Source: Nevskiaceae bacterium
GTDB lineage: Bacteria; Pseudomonadota; Gammaproteobacteria; Steroidobacterales; Steroidobacteraceae
Assembly (NCBI GenBank): GCA_024234075.1
Contig: JACKOV010000004.1
Span: 124,001-188,000 of the forward strand
DNA: 64,000 nt
Reading direction: 5' to 3'
The position numbers were made by a program, and so were the translations under genes. The notes beneath the pieces are model-generated. The model was not told the origin of the DNA, searched no databases, and worked only from the letters and a program-made list of their open reading frames with translations. Below, in pieces: positions 23,880 through 32,173 of this stretch; positions within the stretch are counted from its first letter, which is position 1, and every line of letters begins with the position of its first letter.

Positions 23880-24762
23880 GATCGTTGCCAACGACGCCAC
23901 GCCTGCGGTCGTTTCACGGGGTTTCTGGGGCGACGCCTGGCGCCGGCTGCGGCGCAATCGGGCCTCGATGGTGGCGGCCATGATCATCGTGCTGATCACG
24001 CTGCTGGCCTTCCTCGGCCCGGAGTTCTCGCCGCACGCCTTCGATGCCATCGACTGGGATCACATGGCGGTGCCGCCGGGCGGGCCGAACGACCACTGGC
24101 TCGGCACCGACCGTCTCGGTCGAGACCTCTACGTCCGGACCCTGCACGGCGTGCAGATTTCCCTGCAGATCGGCCTGCTGGCGACCCTGGTCTCGCTGCT
24201 GATCGGCGTCAGCTGGGGCGCGACCGCGGGCTATCTCGGCGGACGCATCGACGAGTTGATGATGCGCTTCGTCGACGTCCTCTATGCGCTGCCGTACATC
24301 TTCATCGTGATCATCCTGTCGACGATGTTCGATCGCGGCAACATCTATGTGCTGTTCATCGCGATCGGTGCCGTCGGCTGGCTGACCATGGCGCGCATCG
24401 TTCGCGGACAGACGCTGTCGATCAAGCGCAAAGAGTTCATCGAGGCGGCGCTGGCCAGCGGGGTGGGGACACCGTCGATCCTGGCGCGGCACATCGTGCC
24501 GAACGTCATCGGACCGGTGATCATCTACGCGACGCTGACGATCCCGCAGATGATCCTGTTCGAGAGCTTCCTGTCGTTCCTGGGTCTCGGCGTGCAGGAG
24601 CCCGAGGCGAGCCTGGGCAGCCTGATCAACGAGGGTGCGCAGGAAATGGAATCGGCGGTCTGGATGCTGCTGGTCCCGGCGAGTTTCCTCGTGACCCTGT
24701 TGACCTGCTTCAATTTCCTCGGCGATGGACTGCGTGATGCCCTCGACCCCCGCGACCGCTGA
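23872..24762 (+). CDS. ABC importer permease, OppC/DppC type
   Basis: A 296-residue partner permease. It has the OppC N-terminal helix (RNRASMVAAMIIVLITLLAF), the HWLGTDRLGRDLYVR motif that follows it, and the EAA loop EAALASGVGTPSILARHIVPN. The end reads NFLGDGLRDALDPRDR, the standard finish for this family. It overlaps the OppB-like gene by 8 bases, showing tight coupling. It sits in the inner membrane as one half of the pore. Confidence 0.94.
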   Translation: MTEIVANDATPAVVSRGFWGDAWRRLRRNRASMVAAMIIVLITLLAFLGPEFSPHAFDAIDWDHMAVPPGGPNDHWLGTDRLGRDLYVRTLHGVQISLQIGLLATLVSLLIGVSWGATAGYLGGRIDELMMRFVDVLYALPYIFIVIILSTMFDRGNIYVLFIAIGAVGWLTMARIVRGQTLSIKRKEFIEAALASGVGTPSILARHIVPNVIGPVIIYATLTIPQMILFESFLSFLGLGVQEPEASLGSLINEGAQEMESAVWMLLVPASFLVTLLTCFNFLGDGLRDALDPRDR

Positions 24763-24787
24763 TCTGCCGGCTGCCGGCCACAGCCCC

Positions 24788-25777
24788 ATGACGACCACTG
24801 CAGCACCGGTGCTGGAGATCGAGGATCTGTCGGTCCGCTTCGCGACGCCCGACGGCGAGATCCCGGCCGTCAACGATTTTTCGCTGACGATTCGCGCCGG
24901 CGAATGCATCGGGGTGGTCGGCGAATCCGGCGCCGGCAAGAGCCAGTCCTTCCTGGCGGTGATGGGGCTGCTGGCCTCGAACGCCCGGGTGGCCGGGCGG
25001 GCGCGCTTCGAGGGGCGGGAGCTGCTCGGCCGGCCGGCCGAGGAGCTGAATCAGGTGCGCGGCTCGCGCCTGTCGATGATATTCCAGGATCCGATGACTT
25101 CGTTGACGCCCCATATGCGCGTCGGCGAGCAGATCAGCGAATCGCTGTTGCGCCATACCTCGACCACGCCGGCGCAGGCGCGCGCCCGCGCGCTGGCGCT
25201 GCTGAATCGCGTGCACGTCACCGATGCCGAGCGCCGCCTCGACCAGTATCCGCACGAACTGTCCGGCGGGATGCGCCAGCGCGTGATGATCGCGGTCGCG
25301 CTGGCCTGCGATCCGGTGATGCTGATTGCCGACGAGCCGACGACGGCGCTCGATGTGACCATCCAGGCGCAGATCCTGCAGTTGCTGGCCGAACTGAAGC
25401 GCGAGCAGGGCATGGCGATGGTGCTGGTCACCCACGATCTCGGCGTGGTCGCCGGCATCGCCGACCGGGTCGCGGTGATGTACGGCGGTCGGCTGGTCGA
25501 GCTCGGCACGGTGCGTCAGGTGTTGAAGATGCCGCACCATCCGTATACCCAGGCGCTGCTGCGCTCGATGCCGCGGGTCGACGAGCCGGCGGATGCGCCC
25601 TTGGTGACGATCCAGGGGCAACCGCCGAATCCCCGCCGCCTGCCGCCCGGCTGTGCCTTCCATCCGCGCTGCGAGCAGGCACAGGAGCGCTGCCGCAGCG
25701 AGCGGCCGCCGCTGGTCGAGCGTGACGGCGCGCGCTTCGCCTGCCATTTTCCGATCGAATGGGGAGCGCCGGCATGA
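24788..25777 (+). CDS. ABC importer ATPase, OppD/DppD type
   Basis: A P-loop ATPase of about 329 residues. Walker A is GESGAGKS, the Q-loop is MIFQDPMTSL, the signature is ELSGGMRQR, Walker B is LIADEPTTALD, and the H-loop is VTHDLG. The C-terminal oligopeptide/dipeptide extension has the cysteine set CAFHPRCEQAQERC and a final FACH, a pattern that can hold an iron-sulfur cluster. Starts at 24737, overlapping oppC-like, or 24788 are both possible; the second begins MTTTAAPVLEIEDLSV, which fits the family better. Cytoplasmic face of the importer. Confidence 0.93.
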   Translation: MTTTAAPVLEIEDLSVRFATPDGEIPAVNDFSLTIRAGECIGVVGESGAGKSQSFLAVMGLLASNARVAGRARFEGRELLGRPAEELNQVRGSRLSMIFQDPMTSLTPHMRVGEQISESLLRHTSTTPAQARARALALLNRVHVTDAERRLDQYPHELSGGMRQRVMIAVALACDPVMLIADEPTTALDVTIQAQILQLLAELKREQGMAMVLVTHDLGVVAGIADRVAVMYGGRLVELGTVRQVLKMPHHPYTQALLRSMPRVDEPADAPLVTIQGQPPNPRRLPPGCAFHPRCEQAQERCRSERPPLVERDGARFACHFPIEWGAPA

Positions 25778-26772
25778 GCGATTCACTGCTGACCTTGCGC
25801 GGGCTCAGTGTCTGGTTCCCGATCGGCGACCGGCTGTTCGGCCGCAAGCCGATGCTGCATGCCGTCGAGGGTGTCGACCTCGATCTGCGGGCCGGCGAAG
25901 CGCTGGGTATCGTCGGCGAATCGGGCTGCGGCAAATCGACGCTCGCCCGGGCGGTGCTGCAGCTGGTGCGGCCGACGCACGGCCAGGTCGTCTGGATGGG
26001 GCGGCGGATCGAAGAACTGTCGCTCGGCGAACTGCGGCCACTGCGCCGCGATCTGCAGATCGTGTTCCAGGATCCACTGGCGAGCCTGAATCCGCGACTG
26101 ACCATCGGCGAGATCGTGGCCGAGCCACTGCGGGTGCATCGACCGGAGCTCGACTCTGCCGGGCGCAAGCGCGAAGTCGCCGACATCCTCGGGCGGGTGG
26201 GACTGTCGGCCGACATCATCAACCGTTATCCACACGAGTTCAGCGGCGGCCAGTGCCAGCGCATCGGCATCGCACGCGCGATGGTGCTGCGGCCGAAACT
26301 GCTGATCTGCGACGAACCGGTCAGCGCACTCGACGTTTCGATCCAGGCGCAGATCGTCAATCTGCTGAAGGAACTGAAGCGCGACTTCGGCATGACGATC
26401 CTGTTCGTCAGCCACAATCTCGCAGTCGTGCGGCGCCTGTGCGAGCGGGTGCTGGTGCTGTATCTCGGCCGGACGATGGAACTGGCGCCTACCGATGAGC
26501 TCTACGAGCGGCCCTTGCATCCCTATACGCGCGGTTTGCTGGCGGCCGTGCCGATTCCCGATCCGGATGTGCAGCCGGCACGACTCGGCACCTCCCTCGG
26601 CGGCGAGCTGCCGTCGCCCCTGTCGCCACCTTCGGGCTGCGTGTTCCGCACCCGCTGTCCGGATGCGACCGCGCAATGCGAGCGCGAGGTGCCGGTGTTC
26701 AAAGCCGCCGAACCCGACCATCACGTCGCCTGCCTGCGCTGGCACGAATTGCGGCCGCAGAACCGCAGGTAG
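25774..26772 (+). CDS. ABC importer ATPase, OppF/DppF type
   Basis: A 332-residue second ATPase. Walker A is GESGCGKST, the Q-loop is VFQDPLASLNPR, the signature is EFSGGQCQR, Walker B is LICDEPVSALD and the H-loop is VSHNL. The C-terminal CVFRTRCPDATAQC is again the oligopeptide extension. ATG at 25774 overlaps the OppD-like stop as ATGA. It ends the importer operon; no binding-protein gene follows. The gap to the TonB receptor holds a promoter and an operator. Confidence 0.94.
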   Translation: MSDSLLTLRGLSVWFPIGDRLFGRKPMLHAVEGVDLDLRAGEALGIVGESGCGKSTLARAVLQLVRPTHGQVVWMGRRIEELSLGELRPLRRDLQIVFQDPLASLNPRLTIGEIVAEPLRVHRPELDSAGRKREVADILGRVGLSADIINRYPHEFSGGQCQRIGIARAMVLRPKLLICDEPVSALDVSIQAQIVNLLKELKRDFGMTILFVSHNLAVVRRLCERVLVLYLGRTMELAPTDELYERPLHPYTRGLLAAVPIPDPDVQPARLGTSLGGELPSPLSPPSGCVFRTRCPDATAQCEREVPVFKAAEPDHHVACLRWHELRPQNRR

Positions 26773-26888
26773 CGCCAATACAACACCGGCCTGTGCGCTG
26801 ATCGACTGGTGTTGCAGGTCCGGCAATGTCGTTGCGGTCGCATTCTGCGCAAGGCAAAGCCTGCAACGGCCGAAGATCGTGCGGGACA

Positions 26889-26917
26889 TTGACATTATGC
26901 GGACATGACGTTTAGAT
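26889..26917 (+). promoter_or_regulatory. Sigma-70-type promoter of the TonB receptor gene
   Basis: A perfect -35 TTGACA (26889-26894) is followed, after 17 bases, by TTAGAT (26912-26917) as a -10. A start near 26924 would give a leader of about 64 bases. The CGGGTAC-AA-GTACCCG palindrome begins at that point. Confidence 0.5.
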
Positions 26918-26923
26918 CGGTGT

Positions 26924-26939
26924 CGGGTACAAGTACCCG
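26924..26939. promoter_or_regulatory. 16-bp palindrome at the predicted transcription start
   Basis: CGGGTAC (26924-26930) and GTACCCG (26933-26939) are perfect arms separated by AA. The position just downstream of the -10 suits a repressor operator. A small hairpin in the leader is the alternative, since TTCGCTGTTTT follows and could make it a weak attenuator. Confidence 0.5.
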
Positions 26940-26969
26940 TTCGCTGTTTTATCTATACAACTACGACCG

Positions 26970-26977
26970 CCCCCCCC
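26970..26977 (+). repeat. C8 homopolymer beside the ribosome binding site
   Basis: Eight C's lie directly before GGAGGAG (26978-26984) in the TonB receptor leader. Such tracts can slip in replication. Here a length change would alter the leader but not the distance from binding site to start codon. Confidence 0.5.
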
Positions 26978-26987
26978 GGAGGAGTCG

Positions 26988-29570
26988 ATGCCATCCAAGC
27001 CACACTATCTGTCACTGGGCGCCACGCTCGTGACGGTCTTAACTGCTGCGCCGGCGTTCAGCCAGAGCGGGTCTGCTACCTCGACGGATGTCAGTAGTGG
27101 TGCCGTGCTCCAGGAGATCACGGTCACCGCGCGCAAGACCGAGGAACGCCTGCTTGATGCGCCGCTGTCGATCACTGCATTCTCGGCCGACGACATCGAG
27201 AAGAAAGGCTTCACCAATCTCGAGGATGTCGCCCGCAGTGCCCCGGGTGTGCAGTATTCGCAGCAGGGCGGCCAGATTCCGGGCCGCTACACCTCGGCAA
27301 TCCGCTTCCGCGGCATGAACGTCAACTCGGACAGCCCGTCGCTGCAGCTCGGCTCGCTGTTCATCGACGGTATCTACGTGCTCGGCGGCACGCAGTCGAT
27401 CCCATACGACGACGTCGAGCGCATCGAGGTCATCAAGGGGCCGCAGTCGGCCACCTATGGCCGCAGCACCTTCGGTGGCGCGATCAACTACATTACGCGG
27501 ACGCCGTCGATGACCGAGTATTCGGGGCGTCTGAATGCCCTGGGCGCTAACTTCGGCGAGAGCGATGTTTCGGCGAGCTTCGAAGGTCCGATCATCGAAG
27601 ACAAGCTGGCGTTCCGCATCGGCGGCCGCTACTACAACCGTGGCGCCGTCAAGCGTGCCAGCGATGGTGGTGGGCTCGGCGAGGAAAACAGCAAGTCGCT
27701 GTCGCTGACCTTCGTCGCCAAGCCGGTCGAGGGGCTGGAGATCAAGCTGCGCGGCTTCCACGCCCAGGACGAGGACGGTCCGTCGCTGGGCGGCCTGATC
27801 CAGGGCTGGCGCAACGACACTTGCACGGGTCAGCAGATTTCGACCAACGACCCATTGTTCCCGGTTGCTTCGCCGATGAACTACATCTGCGGCGCAGTGC
27901 CGGAGCAGGGTCAGGCGATTTCCGCGCTCGGCGATCGGAACATCATCAATACCGTCACGACGCTGTTCCCGGCGCGGGCGGCGCTCAATGGCACGCCAAA
28001 CATTCTCTGGGACAACCTGGTGGCGAGGCCCAATCCGTCGGTCGTCAACGTGCCGAACATCGACCATGTCGGCCTGGTTCGTACGGTCAACCGCTTCTCG
28101 CTGGCAGCCGAATACGAATTCGCGGGCGGCTATGTCGCGACCTTCCAGGCCGGCACCAACGAGCTGAAAGCCAATTGGATCCGTGCGTTCGGCTTGACAC
28201 CGTTGAGCTACTGGTGGTCACGCGACCCGCAAGACTCCGAGGATGAGAGCTACGAGCTGCGCGTCGCCTCGCCGACCACGGGACGACTGTCGTGGTTGGC
28301 CGGCGTCAATTCCTACGAGCAGACCTTTCTGCAATCGGGTTCGGGCGGTGATTCGCTGTGGCTGTGCTTCGGTGCGATGGTCGGTCCGGTGGGTCAGCCT
28401 TGCAGCGGCGCGAATTTCTTCACACCCAACACGCTGGTGCAGAACACCGACAAGGTGTCGACCGACGGCATCTTCGGCTCGGTCAGCTTCAACTTCACCG
28501 ACAGCTGGTCGGCGAGCGTCGAGCTGCGCTACCAGAAGGACGAGGTAAAGAAAGGCTTCCTGGTCGCGAATGCCACGCCGGCGCTGATCAAGGACGAGAG
28601 CTGGCTGCCGCGCGCGATCGTTCGCTGGCAGCCGTCCGCCGCCACCAATGTCTATGCCAGCTATGCCAAGGGCATCCTGCCGGGCGTGATCAACTCGGAG
28701 GTGTCGCAGGCGACTCCGCGCGAGCTGGCGCAGTATCAGGCGCAGTTCCCGGGTATCGCGGGCATCGTCAAGGGTGACGAGCTCGACATGTACGAGCTCG
28801 GCTGGAAGCAGGAGTGGCTGGATCGCCGCGCCCGCACCAATCTTGCGGCGTACTACGGCAAGTGGGAAAGCCAGAAGGGCCGCACGCTGTTCGTCATCCA
28901 GGAGGATTGCGGCAGCTTCGCGCATGGTGGTGTCGGTGGCGCCACGGCCGCGCAGGGCTGCCCGAACGGCGCCACGGGCTTGCCAGCGGTGGCGGCTGCG
29001 GGTGGTCCGCATTTCAACACCCGCAACGCCAACGTGCCGGGCAACTCGACGCTCTGGGGCCTCGAAGCCGAGGGCCAGATCCTGGTCACCGAGCGTCTCG
29101 ATCTGCGCGGCACGCTGACCTGGGCGAAGTCCGAGTATGACGACTTCATCTTCAACTTCGTGCAGCCGATCGCTGGCTTTACTCAGATGAAAGGCAACCA
29201 GAACGCACGCTTCCCCGAGTGGTCGGGCAGCATTGCCGCCAGCTACACCGCACCGATCGAAGGCTCGGACTGGAGCTGGTTCGTCAACGGCGACCTGAAC
29301 TACGTCGGCAAGACCTTCGTGGACGAGAGCAATCTCGCCTACTGCAAGGACTACACGCTGGGCAATCTGCGCTTTGGCGGCGAGAAGGACGGATTGCGGG
29401 TCGAGGCGTTCGTCAAGAACGTGTTCGATGACGACAGCTGGGCGGCCTGCGCGCGCTGGACGGACTTCGACTCGGCGCCAAGTCTGGCGCAGCTGACGAC
29501 CTATCAGGGCGTTGCGGTCACGCCGAACATGCCGCGGCAGTACGGCATTCGCGCCAGCATCAAGTTCTGA
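26988..29570 (+). CDS. TonB-dependent outer membrane receptor
   Basis: An 860-residue outer-membrane receptor. A signal peptide ends near AFSQ (residue 26) and is followed by the TonB-box-like LQEITVTARK. The plug domain (about 50-165) has LEDVARSAPGVQYSQQGG, VERIEVIKGPQSATYGRSTFGG and INYITRTP. A long 22-strand barrel ends in the terminal aromatic residue, RASIKF. The barrel has the loose form of iron-complex/vitamin receptors that, in degraders, also take up aromatic or carbohydrate substrates. It may deliver the substrate of the importer just upstream. GGAGGAG 3 bases before the ATG fixes the start. Confidence 0.93.
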   Translation: MPSKPHYLSLGATLVTVLTAAPAFSQSGSATSTDVSSGAVLQEITVTARKTEERLLDAPLSITAFSADDIEKKGFTNLEDVARSAPGVQYSQQGGQIPGRYTSAIRFRGMNVNSDSPSLQLGSLFIDGIYVLGGTQSIPYDDVERIEVIKGPQSATYGRSTFGGAINYITRTPSMTEYSGRLNALGANFGESDVSASFEGPIIEDKLAFRIGGRYYNRGAVKRASDGGGLGEENSKSLSLTFVAKPVEGLEIKLRGFHAQDEDGPSLGGLIQGWRNDTCTGQQISTNDPLFPVASPMNYICGAVPEQGQAISALGDRNIINTVTTLFPARAALNGTPNILWDNLVARPNPSVVNVPNIDHVGLVRTVNRFSLAAEYEFAGGYVATFQAGTNELKANWIRAFGLTPLSYWWSRDPQDSEDESYELRVASPTTGRLSWLAGVNSYEQTFLQSGSGGDSLWLCFGAMVGPVGQPCSGANFFTPNTLVQNTDKVSTDGIFGSVSFNFTDSWSASVELRYQKDEVKKGFLVANATPALIKDESWLPRAIVRWQPSAATNVYASYAKGILPGVINSEVSQATPRELAQYQAQFPGIAGIVKGDELDMYELGWKQEWLDRRARTNLAAYYGKWESQKGRTLFVIQEDCGSFAHGGVGGATAAQGCPNGATGLPAVAAAGGPHFNTRNANVPGNSTLWGLEAEGQILVTERLDLRGTLTWAKSEYDDFIFNFVQPIAGFTQMKGNQNARFPEWSGSIAASYTAPIEGSDWSWFVNGDLNYVGKTFVDESNLAYCKDYTLGNLRFGGEKDGLRVEAFVKNVFDDDSWAACARWTDFDSAPSLAQLTTYQGVAVTPNMPRQYGIRASIKF

Positions 29571-29602
29571 CGCACGCGTTGCCTGCGTCATCAGGCTGAA
29601 GC

Positions 29603-29639
29603 GGGGCCGCGGCGGCGACGTCGCGGCCCCGTTCGTTTT
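29603..29639 (+). terminator. Intrinsic terminator after the TonB receptor
   Basis: GGGGCCGCG (29603-29611) and CGCGGCCCC (29622-29630) form a perfect 9-bp stem with a 10-base loop, followed by GTTCGTTTT. It closes the receptor gene as its own transcript. Confidence 0.85.
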
Positions 29640-29682
29640 GGGACATGCCGCAATCCGGCGGTGCGATGGAGGACCGGAACCG

Positions 29683-30318
29683 ATGAAGCTGCTGTACACA
29701 CCGATCAAGGGCTATGTGCATACCGTCGAAGCGCTGATCAACTATGCCGGGCTGCGGGATCGCATCGAGCCGGTGGCGACCCGGCCGTTCGAGCCGGATA
29801 CGCCGCTGCCGTCGGTCAATCCGCTGGGCAAGGTTCCGACCCTGCTGCTCGATTCCGGTGAATACCTGGCCGGCGGCCCGGTGATCTACGAATACCTGGA
29901 CTCGTTGCACCGCCGTCGCCGGCTCTATCCGGCCAAGGGGCCGCAGCGCTGGACGACCTTGCGCCAGGCCTGGATGGCCGACGGGCTGTTCGACACTTTC
30001 GTGCTGGTCATCATCGAGTCCTGGCAGCCGCCGGAGCAGCAGCGCCGCGAGTACCTGGCACGCTGCTGGCGCAAGGTCGTCGGCATCCTCGACCAGATCG
30101 AGCGCGACGTTCCGGGCTACGGACGCCTCGATATCGGTCAGATGCGCACAGTCGGCGCCCTGCAGTTTCTCAGGCTGAAACTGCCCACCATCGGCAAGGC
30201 CGCCTCCGGCATCGATCCGTCGTACGATCTGCTGGCCGGGCGCCCGCAACTCGCCGAATGGCTCAAACCGCTGCTGCGCAAGAAGCTGTTCAGGGAGCCT
30301 TTGCTGCGACCGGAATGA
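29683..30318 (+). CDS. Glutathione S-transferase-like protein
   Basis: A 211-residue GST fold. The thioredoxin-like N-terminal domain begins MKLLYTPIKGYVHTVEALINY, quoted across its first strand and helix, then NPLGKVPTLLLDSG and the GSH-contact motif GGPVIYEYLD. An all-helical domain follows. In relatives (SPYVRKV type) a Ser or Cys at the start of helix 1 activates glutathione; here the matching place reads IKGYVH, with no Ser, Cys or catalytic Tyr. It may bind glutathione without transferring it. GGAGG lies 11-15 bases before the ATG. The short gap after it holds no other gene. Confidence 0.82.
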   Translation: MKLLYTPIKGYVHTVEALINYAGLRDRIEPVATRPFEPDTPLPSVNPLGKVPTLLLDSGEYLAGGPVIYEYLDSLHRRRRLYPAKGPQRWTTLRQAWMADGLFDTFVLVIIESWQPPEQQRREYLARCWRKVVGILDQIERDVPGYGRLDIGQMRTVGALQFLRLKLPTIGKAASGIDPSYDLLAGRPQLAEWLKPLLRKKLFREPLLRPE

Positions 30319-30400
30319 GGAGGCGGGAAGCGCCCGCCGCCCGCTGCAGGGCGGGGGGCTTGCCCGTCATGGGTCACACCGTCAAAGCGAGAGAGCTCAC

Positions 30401-31159
30401 ATGCCGATACCCCACCGTCGCATTCGCGGCAAAATCCACTACACCAGCGACAAGCCCGATCGCAAAGGCGTCGAGCGCGGGCGCGAGTACTTCACGATGA
30501 CGGTGCACGGCGACGGTCGGCGCACGCTGCGTGCCTATACCGAAATCGACGATGCACCGAACGTGATGCGGGACGTGATCCTCAGCCTCGGCGCCGACTG
30601 GAAGCCGCAGGATTGCTTCGTGCGGCTGTCGGTCGGCGATGCGCTGATGGGCTCGAGCTGGTTCCAGTTCACCGCCAACGAGGCGATTTGCGAGGGGTAC
30701 ACGATCAACGAAGGGCGCATCTCGCAGCGCTATCCGCTGCGCGAGCCGCTCGCCGGCTTCGGCACCCACCCTATTGCCGCCGATGCCTGGCTCACCAGCG
30801 TCGTCGATCACAGCAAGGGGCCGAGCCGCGGCACGTATCCGAACGTGCTGATGTGCTCGCTCGATCATCGCGGCGCGACCGGCCCATTCATCGTGCGCCA
30901 TCCCGTCGGCGTCAAGCTGTCGTTCATCGGCAAGGAACGGATCACGGTCAAGGCCGGCACTTTCGATGCGCTGCATTTCCGCTATTCGGAGACGGCCGAT
31001 GCGAACGCGGAAACGCGCAACGAGCCCGGCAAGCACCCGCCCTACGATCTCTGGTGCACCGACGACGGCGACCGGGTTTTCCTGCTCGCCTATGTCACGG
31101 GCTACATGATGACCCGTTACGAACTCACCGAGTACGAACGCATCGAAGCGGCGCCCTGA
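30401..31159 (+). CDS. Conserved-looking protein, function unknown
   Basis: I do not recognise this 252-residue protein. It has no signal peptide or membrane helix. The N-terminal part is beta-rich (RIRGKIHYTSD, EYFTMTVHGDGRRTLRAYTEID). A middle GDALMGSSWFQFTANEA is followed by a C-terminal half (ERITVKAGTFDALHFRYSE, DLWCTDDGDRVFLLAYVTG) that recalls the beta-sheet of DUF3108-type lipid-binding folds, without a firm match. Lying between two GSTs and a VOC protein, it is probably part of a catabolic set. Confidence 0.55.
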   Translation: MPIPHRRIRGKIHYTSDKPDRKGVERGREYFTMTVHGDGRRTLRAYTEIDDAPNVMRDVILSLGADWKPQDCFVRLSVGDALMGSSWFQFTANEAICEGYTINEGRISQRYPLREPLAGFGTHPIAADAWLTSVVDHSKGPSRGTYPNVLMCSLDHRGATGPFIVRHPVGVKLSFIGKERITVKAGTFDALHFRYSETADANAETRNEPGKHPPYDLWCTDDGDRVFLLAYVTGYMMTRYELTEYERIEAAP

Positions 31160-31184
31160 GCCGAGCGCGGTGCGCGCCCCGGCT

Positions 31185-32081
31185 TCACGGCCGGGGCGTG
31201 GCCTCGACCAGTTCGATCCACTCGCCCGCGGCACCGATCAGCAGGCCGGCGCGGCGGCCGGCATAGGGCGCTTCCGGCCGCGCGGTCGGCGGCACGACCC
31301 AGGGCAGCGGGCGTGCATCGAGCGAGGGCACGACGAAGCTGACCATCGCCATGCCGGGCGGCAGCTCGCCGTCGCGGCGCGGGCGTGGTTGGGCCTGCGG
31401 CGGGTATTCGTCGAGCTCGATCGCGAAGCTGGTCGAGAAGTTGACCAGCGCCAGCTGGCTTTTGGTGTCGGGCGGCAAGCCCCAGGCGTCCTGCAGCACG
31501 TTGATCTCGGCGGCGACCGGCTCGGTGACCGGTGCGCCGAGCACATCGCGGTAAAAGGCCTGCATGGCCGCCATCGACGGACCGCCGAGCACGACGATGA
31601 AGCTGCGGTCGACGAAGCTCTGCGCCCGGCTCTTGATGAACACCGAGCCGCTGGCCGGAATGTGCGTGAAGTAGTTCATCTCGCCGGCCGGGCCGAGCGC
31701 CTGCATGGCGCGCACCTTGGGGTTGGTCGACAGTGGCTTGGGCTCGCCGACCACGCGGAACGGCGAACCGGCGAAACTTGCGGCGAGTGCATCGGGGTCC
31801 TGGACGAGGATTTCGTTGGAGTTCCAGCCGTGGGTTTTCATCGCCGCGAACCCGGCTACCGGCGGCGACTGCACCAAGCGCAGATAGGTCGGCGCGCCGC
31901 TGGCCGGCTGCAGCAGTGCGTAACGCCGGCCGACGATCCGCGGCGCATTCCAGCCGTCCGCCAGTTCCTGTGACACCACGCCCTCATCGGCGACCCGATA
32001 GCCGAGTGCATCGGCGTAGGCCGCCTGTGCGGTGGACAGATCGGGGACGGACAGCGTCACGGCGATGATGGCGGTCAGCAT
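31185..32081 (-). CDS. Two-domain VOC (glyoxalase/dioxygenase-like) protein
   Basis: A 298-residue protein with two VOC modules, as in extradiol ring-cleavage dioxygenases and related lyases. Module 1 starts with IIAVTLSVPDLSTAQAAYAD; module 2 with FIVVLGGPSMAAMQAFYRD and ends at GAAGEWIELVEA with a terminal Glu. The His pair and Glu that bind iron in true dioxygenases are not all visible, so a role as lyase, isomerase or binding protein is as likely. It is the only minus-strand gene between 30 and 37 kb. It is divergent from the YfcG-like GST, with which it may share a promoter region. Confidence 0.8.
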   Translation of the reverse strand: MLTAIIAVTLSVPDLSTAQAAYADALGYRVADEGVVSQELADGWNAPRIVGRRYALLQPASGAPTYLRLVQSPPVAGFAAMKTHGWNSNEILVQDPDALAASFAGSPFRVVGEPKPLSTNPKVRAMQALGPAGEMNYFTHIPASGSVFIKSRAQSFVDRSFIVVLGGPSMAAMQAFYRDVLGAPVTEPVAAEINVLQDAWGLPPDTKSQLALVNFSTSFAIELDEYPPQAQPRPRRDGELPPGMAMVSFVVPSLDARPLPWVVPPTARPEAPYAGRRAGLLIGAAGEWIELVEATPRP

Positions 32082-32173
32082 GCGGAGCTCCGGGCGACGG
32101 ACAGGGTTGTGTTATCGTCTTTCGATCTTAGCGGTGCGTGTGTCGCCGCGTCATCATCGCAGCGGAGTCAGGT

